Of a stretch of 17,265 bases of DNA, positions 1 to 6,803 are shown piece after piece. The position numbers and the translations under genes are program-made. Source of the stretch: Mycobacterium sp. (GTDB lineage Bacteria > Actinomycetota > Actinomycetes > Mycobacteriales > Mycobacteriaceae); NCBI GenBank assembly GCA_025965815.1, contig JAOPWF010000334.1, positions 1-17,265 of the forward strand, in the 5' to 3' direction. Within the stretch, counting starts at the first letter, position 1. Every line of letters starts with the position of its first letter. The notes below the pieces were generated by a model that was not told the origin of the DNA, did not search any database, and saw nothing but the letters and a program-made list of their open reading frames with translations.

Positions 1-1
1 C

Positions 2-994
2 CGCCACGAGTATCTGCGGCAGGTGCCGACGATCACCGACATCCCCGAGGCGCTGCGGACCTTCGCCAGGCGCATCCCGGACTTCCAGCCCGACTCGTGG
101 ATCACGCACGTGTCCGGACATCCGCCCGGCGCACTGCTGACGTTCGTGTGGCTGGACCGCATCGGCCTTTCAGGTGGCGCCTGGGCCGGCACGCTGTGCC
201 TGCTGGTGGGGTCGAGCGCGGCCGCCGCGGTCATCGTCGCGGTGCGCGCGCTGGCCGACCAGCAGACCGCGCGCTGGGCCGCGCCGTTCGTCGCGGTCGC
301 GCCGACGGCGATCTGGGTGGCGGTGTCCGCCGACGGCTATTTCGCCGGCGTGGCCGCCTGGGGCATCGCGCTGCTGGCGCTGGCCGCACGCCAGACCGTG
401 CGCTACCCGGTGCTCGCCGCCGCCGGCGCGGGCCTGCTCCTGGGCTGGGGGATCTTCTTGAACTACGGGCTGGGCCTGGTAGCAGTGCTTGCGCTGGCGA
501 TACTGGCGGCGGCGACAGATTGGCGCGCGGCCCTGCGCGCGCTGGTTCCGGCCGTCGTGCTGGCGCTGGCGGTGGTCGGCGTGTTCGCGATCGCCGGGTT
601 CTGGTGGTTCGACGGCTACACCCTGGTGCAGCAGCGCTATTGGCAGGGCATCGCGAACGACCGACCGTTCCAGTACTGGGTCTGGGGCAACCTGGCCTCG
701 GTGGTCTGCGCTATCGGCCTGGGCAGCGTGGCAGGCATCGGCCGGGCGTTCGACATCGCGGCCATCCGCCGCCGCGCGGGCTTGAATCTGGTGGTGCTCG
801 GTGCGCTGGCCGCAATCCTGTGCGCCGACATGAGCATGCTGAGCAAGGCCGAGACCGAACGCATCTGGCTGCCGTTCATGGTTTGGCTGACCGCCGCCCC
901 CGCACTGTTGCCGCCACGCTCACACCGTTGGTGGCTGGCCCTCAACGTCATCGGCGCCCTGCTGCTGAACCACTACATCTTTACGAACTGGTAG
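2..994 (+). CDS. Polytopic integral membrane protein, GT-C glycosyltransferase-like (Rv0541c-like), 5' end outside window
   Basis: The reading frame is open from the window edge, so the GTG at 23 is probably an internal valine and the gene starts upstream. About 330 C-terminal residues are visible; I recall the M. tuberculosis counterpart Rv0541c as about 450. Near the visible start is the motif HVSGHPPGALL. After it come roughly eight hydrophobic helices separated by short loops, then the charged, conserved-looking stretch KAETERIWLPF just before the last two helices, and the end LLLNHYIFTNW. That layout suits GT-C-type polyprenyl-phosphate-sugar-dependent transferases, but the catalytic first loop lies outside the window, so activity is inferred. 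It is transcribed towards the minus-strand GT2/DUF2064/methyltransferase/Mo-oxidoreductase operon and its last 75 bp overlap the opposing gene. Confident as a real membrane protein gene, less so about the enzyme class. Confidence 0.82.
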   Translation, partial: RHEYLRQVPTITDIPEALRTFARRIPDFQPDSWITHVSGHPPGALLTFVWLDRIGLSGGAWAGTLCLLVGSSAAAAVIVAVRALADQQTARWAAPFVAVAPTAIWVAVSADGYFAGVAAWGIALLALAARQTVRYPVLAAAGAGLLLGWGIFLNYGLGLVAVLALAILAAATDWRAALRALVPAVVLALAVVGVFAIAGFWWFDGYTLVQQRYWQGIANDRPFQYWVWGNLASVVCAIGLGSVAGIGRAFDIAAIRRRAGLNLVVLGALAAILCADMSMLSKAETERIWLPFMVWLTAAPALLPPRSHRWWLALNVIGALLLNHYIFTNW

Positions 995-1387
995 CAGACG
1001 CGCCGCCACCACATACACCGCGGCGCAAACCCACACGATGGCCAGCGAGATCCACAGGCCCAGCGGATAATTGCGATCCAGCACGGTCATGTTGGTCGGC
1101 CGCATACCCGGCTTGTCGAACACCGGCACCGAGAGCAGCACCAGCACCACGCTGCACAAGGCGGCCGCCGCGACCGGCACCCACAGCGCACGCGGCAGAA
1201 TGCGGCGCCCGGCGAAGCCCAGTGCCGCGGACACCGGCGCGAAGACGAAGTCGTGGAGCACCACACCGGCGGCCGCCCACACCGCGATCCGCAACAGGAT
1301 CTGCCACGGGTTCTCGAGCAGCAGCGCTGCCCCGTAGACGCCGAGCGCCAGGCCGCCGAGCATCAGGATCACCCGCACGGCGGTCAC
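920..1387 (-). CDS. Small four-helix integral membrane protein, unknown function
   Basis: This 155-residue protein starts at GTG 1387, which overlaps the TGA of the upstream molybdopterin oxidoreductase as GTGA. A longer upstream reading is only a shadow of that oxidoreductase. Four hydrophobic segments are visible, at about residues 4-24 (ILMLGGLALGVYGAALLL), 29-50, 68-88 and 113-135. The loop between the third and fourth is polar and contains PGMRPTNMTVLDRNYPLG, and the tail is hydrophilic and glutamine-rich. There are no enzyme motifs. Being last in the operon and translationally coupled to the Mo enzyme, it may be a membrane partner or anchor for it; this is inference from position only. 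Its final 75 bp lie antisense to the end of the GT-C-like gene. I do not recognise a named family. Confidence 0.8.
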   Translation of the reverse strand: MTAVRVILMLGGLALGVYGAALLLENPWQILLRIAVWAAAGVVLHDFVFAPVSAALGFAGRRILPRALWVPVAAAALCSVVLVLLSVPVFDKPGMRPTNMTVLDRNYPLGLWISLAIVWVCAAVYVVAARLLPVRKDVVVQQQGADDVEGQPPTV

Positions 1388-2514
1388 TGCACGACCTCGA
1401 TCCGGGTCAGCCACTTCGTTTGCAGCACACCGGGTCTGGTGGGGGCGATCAGCCGGCAGGGGTAACCGTGATCGACACTCAGGGCCTGCCCGTTGATCTT
1501 CAGCGCAATGAGCGTGTTCGAGTCGCGGGCGTGCCGGGCCGGCAGTACCGTGCGTGAATACGGGCCGGGCGGCTCCAGCGAGATCATCCGGACGTCGGCG
1601 TCCGCCGAGGCGCCGACGCTGGCCACCAGGTCCGCCAACACCACCCCGGTCCACTCGGCGTTTGCACTCCAGCCCTCGACGCAGGAAATCGGCAACGAGC
1701 GGGTGGTCTGCGGCAGCGCGCCGAGTTCATCGACGGTGAAGGTGCGGGTGTTGGCCCCGTTGGTCAGTGTCAGCCGGTAGTCCGGCGACTGCGCAGTGCG
1801 CACCACCCCGGCCTCGAGGGCGCTGCGGTTGATCGGAACCCCTTGCGGGCCATGGCCGGAGCGCGGAGCCAGCACCGACACCTTGCGCAGGAGCGGAACC
1901 GTCTGGCCCACCGTCGCCGCGGTGGCGATCCCGACCGCGACCCAGGTGCCGCGCATGATCGCGCGCCGCGACAGGCCGGGACGCGGATGAACGGGCACAC
2001 TGCCGTCGTCGAGCGGCTCCCCGAGTGCGCGGCGGATCGTCGGCAATTTCACGGCGATGTGCACCAGCACCGCGCCGATGGCCACGTACGCCATCGCGTA
2101 ATGCGTTGTGGTGAAGAACCATTTGAACGCGTACCACTGCGCGATGTTGAGCAGCCCGGTGCTGAGCTGAAAGATCACCGATGCCACCAGCACCAGGATC
2201 GAGGCACGCTCGAGCGCGCGGACCGGTGAGCCGATGACGGGGCGCTCGAACAGCTTCGGCCACACCGACCACAGCTTGACCACCAGCAGCGGTATCGCGG
2301 CGATACCGGTCGCGACGTGCATTCCCTGGGTGATCCGGTAGAGCCACACCGGGTGGGTCGGCCAGACGGCTAGGAACCACGGTTGTGGGTGCTGGGTGAG
2401 GTGGCTGATCAGTCCCGTGAGAAAGCAGACGGCGATGGCGATGCCCAGCGCGGTTCCCACCCGCGCCGTGAGCGGCGTCCGGGTCTCACTGAGCTGTCTG
2501 GTCTGATCGGTCAC
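1384..2514 (-). CDS. Membrane-anchored molybdopterin-dependent oxidoreductase (sulfite oxidase/YedY-like fold)
   Basis: 376 residues from GTG 2514, chosen because it overlaps the methyltransferase TGA as GTGA; the 40 residues upstream in frame are a shadow. Residues about 20-165 form four hydrophobic helices resembling a cytochrome b561-like anchor, with histidines at 66, 138 and 152 that could ligate haem. A cytoplasmic-looking linker with SRRAIMRG precedes another hydrophobic stretch at about 190-210, which could be an anchor or export signal. Residues 225-376 match the oxidoreductase molybdopterin-binding domain. It has a cysteine in LPISCVEGW (C278) where the Mo ligand is expected, and the closing GYPCRLIAPTRPG...KWLTRIEV typical of the family. 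It probably transfers electrons between the membrane and an unidentified substrate outside the cell. The substrate cannot be read from sequence. It sits in an operon with glycosyltransferases and a methyltransferase. Confidence 0.9.
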   Translation of the reverse strand: MTDQTRQLSETRTPLTARVGTALGIAIAVCFLTGLISHLTQHPQPWFLAVWPTHPVWLYRITQGMHVATGIAAIPLLVVKLWSVWPKLFERPVIGSPVRALERASILVLVASVIFQLSTGLLNIAQWYAFKWFFTTTHYAMAYVAIGAVLVHIAVKLPTIRRALGEPLDDGSVPVHPRPGLSRRAIMRGTWVAVGIATAATVGQTVPLLRKVSVLAPRSGHGPQGVPINRSALEAGVVRTAQSPDYRLTLTNGANTRTFTVDELGALPQTTRSLPISCVEGWSANAEWTGVVLADLVASVGASADADVRMISLEPPGPYSRTVLPARHARDSNTLIALKINGQALSVDHGYPCRLIAPTRPGVLQTKWLTRIEVVQ

Positions 2515-3140
2515 ACCGCCGCCAGGCTGGCCACCACACGCCCTCCGATCGGGTGGATCGCGGACAGAACCAGGCCGACCTCCTCGGCCAGGGCAGCCGC
2601 GCAGTCGATACCCACTGACGCCCACCGGAACCACGGGCCGATGGTCCGCGACGATTCCAGTCGCACCCAGTCTGAACGGATGCCCGTCGCCTCGGAGTCG
2701 AATTCGGCCACACAGCGGCCACCGCGGCGCAGCAGTTCGGCCGCACGCCGCAGCACCCGGAGCGGGTCGCCGCCGAGCCCGACGTTGCCGTCGGCCAGCA
2801 GCACCGTCTGCCAGCGACCGGTGCCCGGCAGCGGCCCGAAGACGTCACGCCGCAGCGCCGGGGCGCCGCTGCGGCGCGCCAGCCCGATCGCCGTCGCCGA
2901 CTGGTCGACGCCGAGCGCCGGAACTCCGCGCTGAATCAGGTGGGCGACCAACCGTCCGGGCCCACACCCCAGGTCGATGGTCGGGCCGTGGCACAGATCC
3001 ACGATCTAGTTGTCGAACACCTGGTCCGCGTGCCGGCCACCCAGCCAGCTGTGCACCGGCAGCCGATCCAGCGTGCCGTCGTCGTGGCGCACCCAACAGC
3101 GCTCACCGGTCAGCGCCTGGTCGTAGAGATTGCCAAGCAC
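2511..3140 (-). pseudogene. Class I SAM-dependent methyltransferase interrupted by an in-frame TAG
   Basis: Read from GTG 3140, two bases after the TGA of the DUF2064 gene, the frame gives 44 family-like residues (NLYDQALTGERCWVRHDDG, then LPVHSWLGG and DQVFDN). It then meets TAG at 3008-3006 and continues in the same frame to TGA at 2511. Downstream of the TAG come IVDLCHGPTIDLGCGPGRL, with SAM motif I DLGCGPG, then GVDQS, the FGPLPG stretch and the RRGGRCVAEF strand. Without the stop the product would be 209 codons, the expected family size, so this is a single nonsense change and not a fusion of pieces. A GTG at 3002 lies three bases after the TAG and could allow coupled re-initiation of a 163-residue core. 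That core lacks the N-terminal cap but keeps the SAM site. An automatic annotation would probably call only 3002-2511. Substrate unknown. Confidence 0.8.
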
Positions 3141-3141
3141 G

Positions 3142-3813
3142 TCAGATCCCCGCCGCGCGGGTGACCCGATCGAACCGGCTGTCCGGCCCGCATTCCCGCC
3201 GCACCGTGTCGACGTCGCCGACGGTGTCCACGTCCGCCAACTCCTCGACCAACCGCACGTCGATGCCCTGGTCCCGCAGGGCCTTACAGGTCAGATCGCC
3301 CGTGTCCGGCTGGGACATCGGCACCCCTCTCAAACAGTCGGCCAACATCGCCGAGCGGACACCGAGTACCCACCAACCGCCGTCGCGGGCCATACCCAGC
3401 ACCGCCTCGGCGTCGAGCAACGCCGTCGCGCACCGGGTGAGCAGGTCCGCGCTGACCTGGGGGGTGTCCATTCCTATCTGCAGTACCGGCCGATCCCCGG
3501 CCGCGGTGACGGCGTCGACATAGGCGTTGGCGAGCCGGTCGGCGAAGTCGTGGCCGCGCTGGCCGACCACCGTGAAGGCCTCGAGGCGACGCCGGATCTC
3601 GACCGCCGCGCTGGCGTCGTCGAGTTCGCCGGTGAGCGCGACCACCTGGGCGGCAACCGGTGTGGCGGCGACCGCGTCGAGGGTGTCGAGCAGTGCGGCG
3701 GCGGCGATATCGGCGGCGGTCCGGTCGCCGACGGCGGCTGCCAGCCGGGTCTTGGCCAGGCCGGGAACCGGCGCCTTGGCCACGACCAGTGCCGTCACCG
3801 CAACGGACATCAT
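3142..3813 (-). CDS. DUF2064 / TIGR04282-family GT-A-like glycosyltransferase (Rv0540-like)
   Basis: 223 residues from ATG 3813, which overlaps the upstream GT2 stop as ATGA; a second ATG follows immediately. The N-terminus VTALVVAKAPVPGLAKTRLA is the signature of this family, a nucleotide-binding segment resembling nucleotidyltransferases of the GT-A fold. IGMDTPQVS around residues 113-121 is the expected acidic metal-site segment, and LGMARDGGWWVLGV at about 139-152 is the second conserved block. Databases name relatives 'arsenosugar biosynthesis glycosyltransferase', but nothing arsenic-related is nearby, so that name should not be transferred. The tight link to GT2 and the methyltransferase suggests a shared glycan pathway. 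Family assignment is firm, reaction unknown. Confidence 0.9.
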   Translation of the reverse strand: MMSVAVTALVVAKAPVPGLAKTRLAAAVGDRTAADIAAAALLDTLDAVAATPVAAQVVALTGELDDASAAVEIRRRLEAFTVVGQRGHDFADRLANAYVDAVTAAGDRPVLQIGMDTPQVSADLLTRCATALLDAEAVLGMARDGGWWVLGVRSAMLADCLRGVPMSQPDTGDLTCKALRDQGIDVRLVEELADVDTVGDVDTVRRECGPDSRFDRVTRAAGI

Positions 3814-4466
3814 GAGATCACCCGCCAGAAGTCGACGGCCGCGACGACGCTACCGCGCACCGAGCCGCTGACCTTTGACTTGCCACCAGTGCGGGGGCCG
3901 TATGCCACGTCGCGTTCGACTACCCGCCAGCCCGCCGCGGCCGCGCGCACCAGCAATTCGAGCGGATACCCAGACCGGCGGTCGGTTACACCCAGTTCCA
4001 GCAAAGCCTCGCGGCGCGCAACCCGCATCGGAGCGATGTCGTGCACCGGCAGGCCGTGCTTATGACGCAGCCGCCAGGCGACCGCCGCGGTGCCCAACCG
4101 GGCGTGCCACGGCCAGCGCACTCCACGCACCGGGCGCCTGCGGCCGATCGCCATGTCGGCGCCGCGATCGAGTTCGTCGACCAGTCGCGGCAGGTCGCGC
4201 GGGTCGAGCGATCCGTCGCCGTCGATGACCGCGACGATCGGCGTCGCCGCCGCCACCACGCCGGCGTGCACGGCCGAGCCGTAGCCGGGCCGCGCTTCGG
4301 CGACCACGTCGGCGCCGTGGCGACGCGCCACCTCAGCGGTGTCGTCGGTGCTGTTGTTGTCGACCACGAGCGGCCGGTAACCCGTCGGCATCGCGGAAAG
4401 TACTCCGGGGAGCGAGGCTGCCTCGTTGAGACACGGGAGCACCACCGTGACGGGACAGTCGGGCAT
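3810..4466 (-). CDS. Family 2 glycosyltransferase, dolichyl/polyprenyl-phosphate sugar synthase-like (Rv0539-like)
   Basis: 218 residues from ATG 4466. The GT-A nucleotide-sugar site is clear: VTVVLPCLNEAASLPGVL at about 6-23, VVDNNSTDDTAEVA at 34-47, and the metal-binding IDGDGSLDP at 81-89 with D82 and D84. Later YPLELLVRAAAAGWRVVERD matches the acceptor-side region of polyprenyl-phosphate mannosyl/glucosyl transferases. There is no transmembrane helix, so it would act at the inner face of the membrane, plausibly loading a sugar on polyprenyl phosphate for a GT-C enzyme such as the protein at 2-994. It is first in the five-gene operon, with a 105-bp divergent intergenic region shared with the response regulator. 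The sugar specificity cannot be told. Confidence 0.92.
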   Translation of the reverse strand: MPDCPVTVVLPCLNEAASLPGVLSAMPTGYRPLVVDNNSTDDTAEVARRHGADVVAEARPGYGSAVHAGVVAAATPIVAVIDGDGSLDPRDLPRLVDELDRGADMAIGRRRPVRGVRWPWHARLGTAAVAWRLRHKHGLPVHDIAPMRVARREALLELGVTDRRSGYPLELLVRAAAAGWRVVERDVAYGPRTGGKSKVSGSVRGSVVAAVDFWRVIS

Positions 4467-4571
4467 GGATTCAAACGTTAGTCAACCTTTTGAACCAGTG
4501 CGCGCGAGAACCGTGACGAATCGATGACATCACTGCTGGTAGACCCACCTCTTTAGCCCATAACCCGGCTA
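4467..4571. promoter_or_regulatory. Divergent intergenic region between GT2 operon and two-component system, with TTCAAA/TTTGAA inverted repeat
   Basis: This 105-bp AT-richer gap must hold promoters for both directions. An inverted repeat, TTCAAA at 4470-4475 and TTTGAA at 4489-4494, lies 3 to 28 bp upstream of the GT2 start. On the minus strand a TAACGT hexamer sits about 8 bp before the GT2 ATG and could be a -10 element of a nearly leaderless transcript. On the plus strand TAATGT at 4570-4575 could be a -10 for a leaderless start at GTG 4584. These are eye-level matches without conserved -35 boxes, so they are candidates only. Confidence 0.4.
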
Positions 4572-5297
4572 ATGTCAGCAATTGTGACCCGCGTACTCAT
4601 CGCTGACGACGACATTGTCGTGCGCGATGTGGTGCGCCGTTACCTGGAACGCGACGGCCTGGAAGTCTCCGTCGCCCACGACGGCGCCGAAGCGCTGCGG
4701 CTGCTCGGCACCGGACGCATCGACGTCGCGGTACTCGACGTGATGATGCCCGGCCCCGACGGCCTGACGTTGTGCCGGAGTCTGCGGCAGCGCGCGGAAG
4801 GCGGCGGCGACTACTCCGTCCCGGTGATCCTGCTGACCGCGCTCGGCGAAGAGGACGACCGGATCGCCGGACTGGAGGCCGGCGCCGACGACTACCTGAC
4901 CAAGCCGTTCAGCCCCCGGGAGTTGGCCCTGCGGGTCCGTTCGGTGCTGCGCCGCGTCCCTCCGCCGGTGGGCGCGCTGGCGGTGGAGATCACCGTGGGC
5001 GACCTGACCGTCGCCACCGCGGCGCGCGCCGTGCACATCGGCGGTCGGCCGATCGGACTGACCAACCGGGAGTTCGACCTGTTGCTGTTCTTCATCACCC
5101 ACGCCGATACGGTGTTCTCCCGCGAGGAGCTGCTGCAACGGGTGTGGCGGTGGGACTTCGGCGATCTCTCGACGGTGACGGTGCACGTGAAGCGACTGCG
5201 CTCCAAGCTCGGCGACCAGCAGCGGGTTCAGACCGTGTGGGGCCGCGGCTACCTGTGGAGCGGAAGTTGCAGCGGGGGTGAGGATGCGGACAAATGA
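4572..5297 (+). CDS. OmpR/PhoB-family response regulator
   Basis: 241 residues from ATG 4572. The GTG at 4584 would give the equally family-like start VTRVLIADDD, and an A/T-rich TAATGT sits just before it, so the true start is uncertain by four residues. The receiver domain spans about 5-122, with acidic pocket D12-D14, phospho-acceptor D56 in VLDVMMPGPDG, T89 and K111 in YLTKPFSP. A winged-helix domain follows at about 142-232, with LTNREFDLLLFF, SREELLQRVW, the recognition-helix segment STVTVHVKRLRSKLG and the wing VWGRGYLW. It therefore should be a phosphorylation-controlled DNA-binding regulator. Its 3' end overlaps the kinase gene by 20 bp, so they form a cognate pair. Divergent from the GT2 operon, which is a plausible target. 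I cannot equate it with a named M. tuberculosis regulator. Confidence 0.96.
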   Translation: MSAIVTRVLIADDDIVVRDVVRRYLERDGLEVSVAHDGAEALRLLGTGRIDVAVLDVMMPGPDGLTLCRSLRQRAEGGGDYSVPVILLTALGEEDDRIAGLEAGADDYLTKPFSPRELALRVRSVLRRVPPPVGALAVEITVGDLTVATAARAVHIGGRPIGLTNREFDLLLFFITHADTVFSREELLQRVWRWDFGDLSTVTVHVKRLRSKLGDQQRVQTVWGRGYLWSGSCSGGEDADK

Positions 5298-6312
5298 CCT
5301 GTGGGAGATAGTCGGCTGGGCGCTGGCCTGCTCGCTGCCGGTAGTGCTGACCGGTGCGATCGTCATCCGGCTGGCCCGGTCGTGGTCGTTGACCGTCAGC
5401 ATGGTGGCGCTGGTACTGATCCCGGTGGTGGCGACATTCACCGGCATCGTCGGCGCCAGCGGGTTCATGATCAGCGACACGTTCCAGCAGACCGCGGTGG
5501 TGTTGATCATCGTGTCGGTGGTGACCATCCCTGCAGCCGTGATGCTGGCCCGCTACCAGGCCCGAAGGACGGTGTGGGAGCAGCAGATTCGCGACTCCGA
5601 GCGCGCCGCCGAGCAGTCCCGGCGCCGGCTGGTGGCGTTCGTCAGTCATGACCTGCGCACGCCGCTGGCCGGCATCCGCGCGGTTTCCGAGGCCATCGCC
5701 GACGGCGTCGTCCGCGACGGTGAAGTCCGCTCACACGCCAAAACCATTGAACAGGAATCGATTCGGCTCTCTGAGATGGTCGACGACCTGTTCGAGATGT
5801 CGAAGATCAACGCCGGGGCGGTCCAGCCGGCCTACGACAAGGTCGCGCTCGACGAGGTGGTGGACGACGTGCTGTCGGCGCACCGGATCGCCGCCGAGCG
5901 GGCCGGGATTATGCTGAAGGCCCGGCTGCCCGAGACGCCGGTCCGGGTGGTGGGCAGCGGCCGGGCACTGGTTCGGGTGCTGTCGAACCTGGTGGCCAAC
6001 GCCATCGCGCACACCCCCGAGGGCGGCAAGGTCGAACTGGCGCTCGGGTCCGACGAGAACGGGGCCTGGGCGCGGGTCGACGACACCGGGGTCGGGATCG
6101 ACGAGGCCGACCTCGCCCGGGTGTTCGACGTCGCCTACCGCGGCTCCAACGGCCGGATGCCGCGCGCGGACTCGTCGCTGCCCAGCGGTTCGGGCCTCGG
6201 CCTGGCCATCGCCGCGGGCCTGGTGCAGGCGCACCGCGGCACGCTGTCCGCGCACAACCTCGGCACCGGAGCACGCTTCGAGGTGCGGCTGCCGCTGGCC
6301 GCGGAGGATTAG
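5278..6312 (+). CDS. Sensor histidine kinase, three transmembrane helices, no HAMP seen
   Basis: 344 residues from GTG 5278; ATG 5284 is two codons in and has GGGGG about 6 bp before it, so it may be the real start. Hydrophobic helices lie at about 10-31, 38-62 and 70-92. The RLARSW loop between the first two is positively charged, so the N-terminus probably faces outside and only two very short loops leave the membrane. A short helical linker leads to the dimerisation motif FVSHDLRTPLAG with phospho-histidine H124. The ATPase domain has the N box (SNLVANAIAHTPEGG, about 236-250), the G1 box DDTGVGID around 268-275 and the G2 box SGSGLGLAIA around 303-312. Lacking both a sensor domain and a recognisable HAMP, it may sense a change within the membrane or a partner protein. 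Overlaps the response regulator by 20 bp. Confidence 0.95.
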   Translation: MRMRTNDLWEIVGWALACSLPVVLTGAIVIRLARSWSLTVSMVALVLIPVVATFTGIVGASGFMISDTFQQTAVVLIIVSVVTIPAAVMLARYQARRTVWEQQIRDSERAAEQSRRRLVAFVSHDLRTPLAGIRAVSEAIADGVVRDGEVRSHAKTIEQESIRLSEMVDDLFEMSKINAGAVQPAYDKVALDEVVDDVLSAHRIAAERAGIMLKARLPETPVRVVGSGRALVRVLSNLVANAIAHTPEGGKVELALGSDENGAWARVDDTGVGIDEADLARVFDVAYRGSNGRMPRADSSLPSGSGLGLAIAAGLVQAHRGTLSAHNLGTGARFEVRLPLAAED

Positions 6313-6345
6313 CACCGTCGGACCCTTGCTCTAGACCAGTCGTTC

Positions 6346-6380
6346 TATTAACGTCGTTAACCTCAGCCGTCCCGCGGAGG
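6346..6380 (+). promoter_or_regulatory. Candidate promoter/operator palindrome and ribosome binding site upstream of the nitroreductase-family gene
   Basis: In the 74-bp gap after the kinase gene, TATTAA at 6346-6351 could serve as a -10 box. It is overlapped by the perfect odd palindrome TTAACG-T-CGTTAA at 6348-6360. That arrangement suits a repressor operator, for example of a TetR- or MarR-type dimer, but no regulator gene of those classes is adjacent. GGAGG at 6376-6380, six bases before ATG 6387, is a strong Shine-Dalgarno sequence and fixes the downstream start. The promoter role is inferred; the palindrome and RBS are read directly. Confidence 0.45.
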
Positions 6381-6386
6381 TAAACG

Positions 6387-6803
6387 ATGTCCGGCAAAGG
6401 TCTGCGCAAGTTCAAATTGGAGCGGCAACTGGGCCGCACTTTCATGAACCCGATGGTCTCCGCGCTCGACCGCGTCGGCATCCGGTCGGCGAAGGTGGTC
6501 GAACTGGAAACCACCGGCCGCAAGTCGGGAGCCCCGCGTCGCGTCCCGCTCGCCGCGACCACCGACGCCAAAGGTGTCTGGGTTATCTCCCAGCACGGGC
6601 ACCGGTCCGGGTGGGCGCACAACATCGAGGCCGAGCCGGGGGTCCGGGTCCGCGTCAACAACCAATGGCGCTCCGCGACGGCGACCTTTGAACCCCACGA
6701 CGACGTCGTCGCACGCGGTCGAACCTTCGGGTCCGCCACTGCCGTCGCGCTCAAAGCGATGCAGAGCGACCCCATCTCGGTGCGCCTGACCTTCACCGAT
6801 TAG
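6387..6803 (+). CDS. Nitroreductase/deazaflavin (F420)-dependent oxidoreductase family protein, DUF385-like
   Basis: 138 residues from ATG 6387, supported by GGAGG six bases upstream. The central motif VVELETTGRKSGAPRRVPL (about 37-55), followed by VWVISQHGHRSGWAHNIEA, is characteristic of the mycobacterial Ddn-like family of the split-barrel flavin/F420 fold. In that family the GRKSG segment and the W-H-N region line the cofactor site. Members reduce quinones or nitro compounds with reduced F420, and some bind FMN or haem instead, so the cofactor is inferred. It appears to be a single-gene unit. Its TAG stop directly abuts the opposing nitronate monooxygenase stop. Family assignment is strong, substrate unknown. 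Confidence 0.9.
   Translation: MSGKGLRKFKLERQLGRTFMNPMVSALDRVGIRSAKVVELETTGRKSGAPRRVPLAATTDAKGVWVISQHGHRSGWAHNIEAEPGVRVRVNNQWRSATATFEPHDDVVARGRTFGSATAVALKAMQSDPISVRLTFTD

Noticed and set aside
97..1557. Long plus-strand frame of 486 codons across the GT-C-like gene and the genes opposite
   Set aside because: Composition is almost entirely Arg/Ala/Gly/Pro and it crosses the end of a convincing membrane protein gene; treated as a shadow.
2511..3002. Treating GTG 3002 as the natural start of the methyltransferase
   Set aside because: Family-like sequence continues upstream in the same frame to GTG 3140, which sits two bases after the previous stop. No ribosome binding site precedes 3002 except by coupling to the TAG.
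3142..3813. Arsenosugar biosynthesis function suggested by the usual TIGR04282 family name
   Set aside because: No arsenic-related gene (ArsM, ArsS, ArsR) is in the window; the name comes from one bacterial lineage and cannot be transferred.
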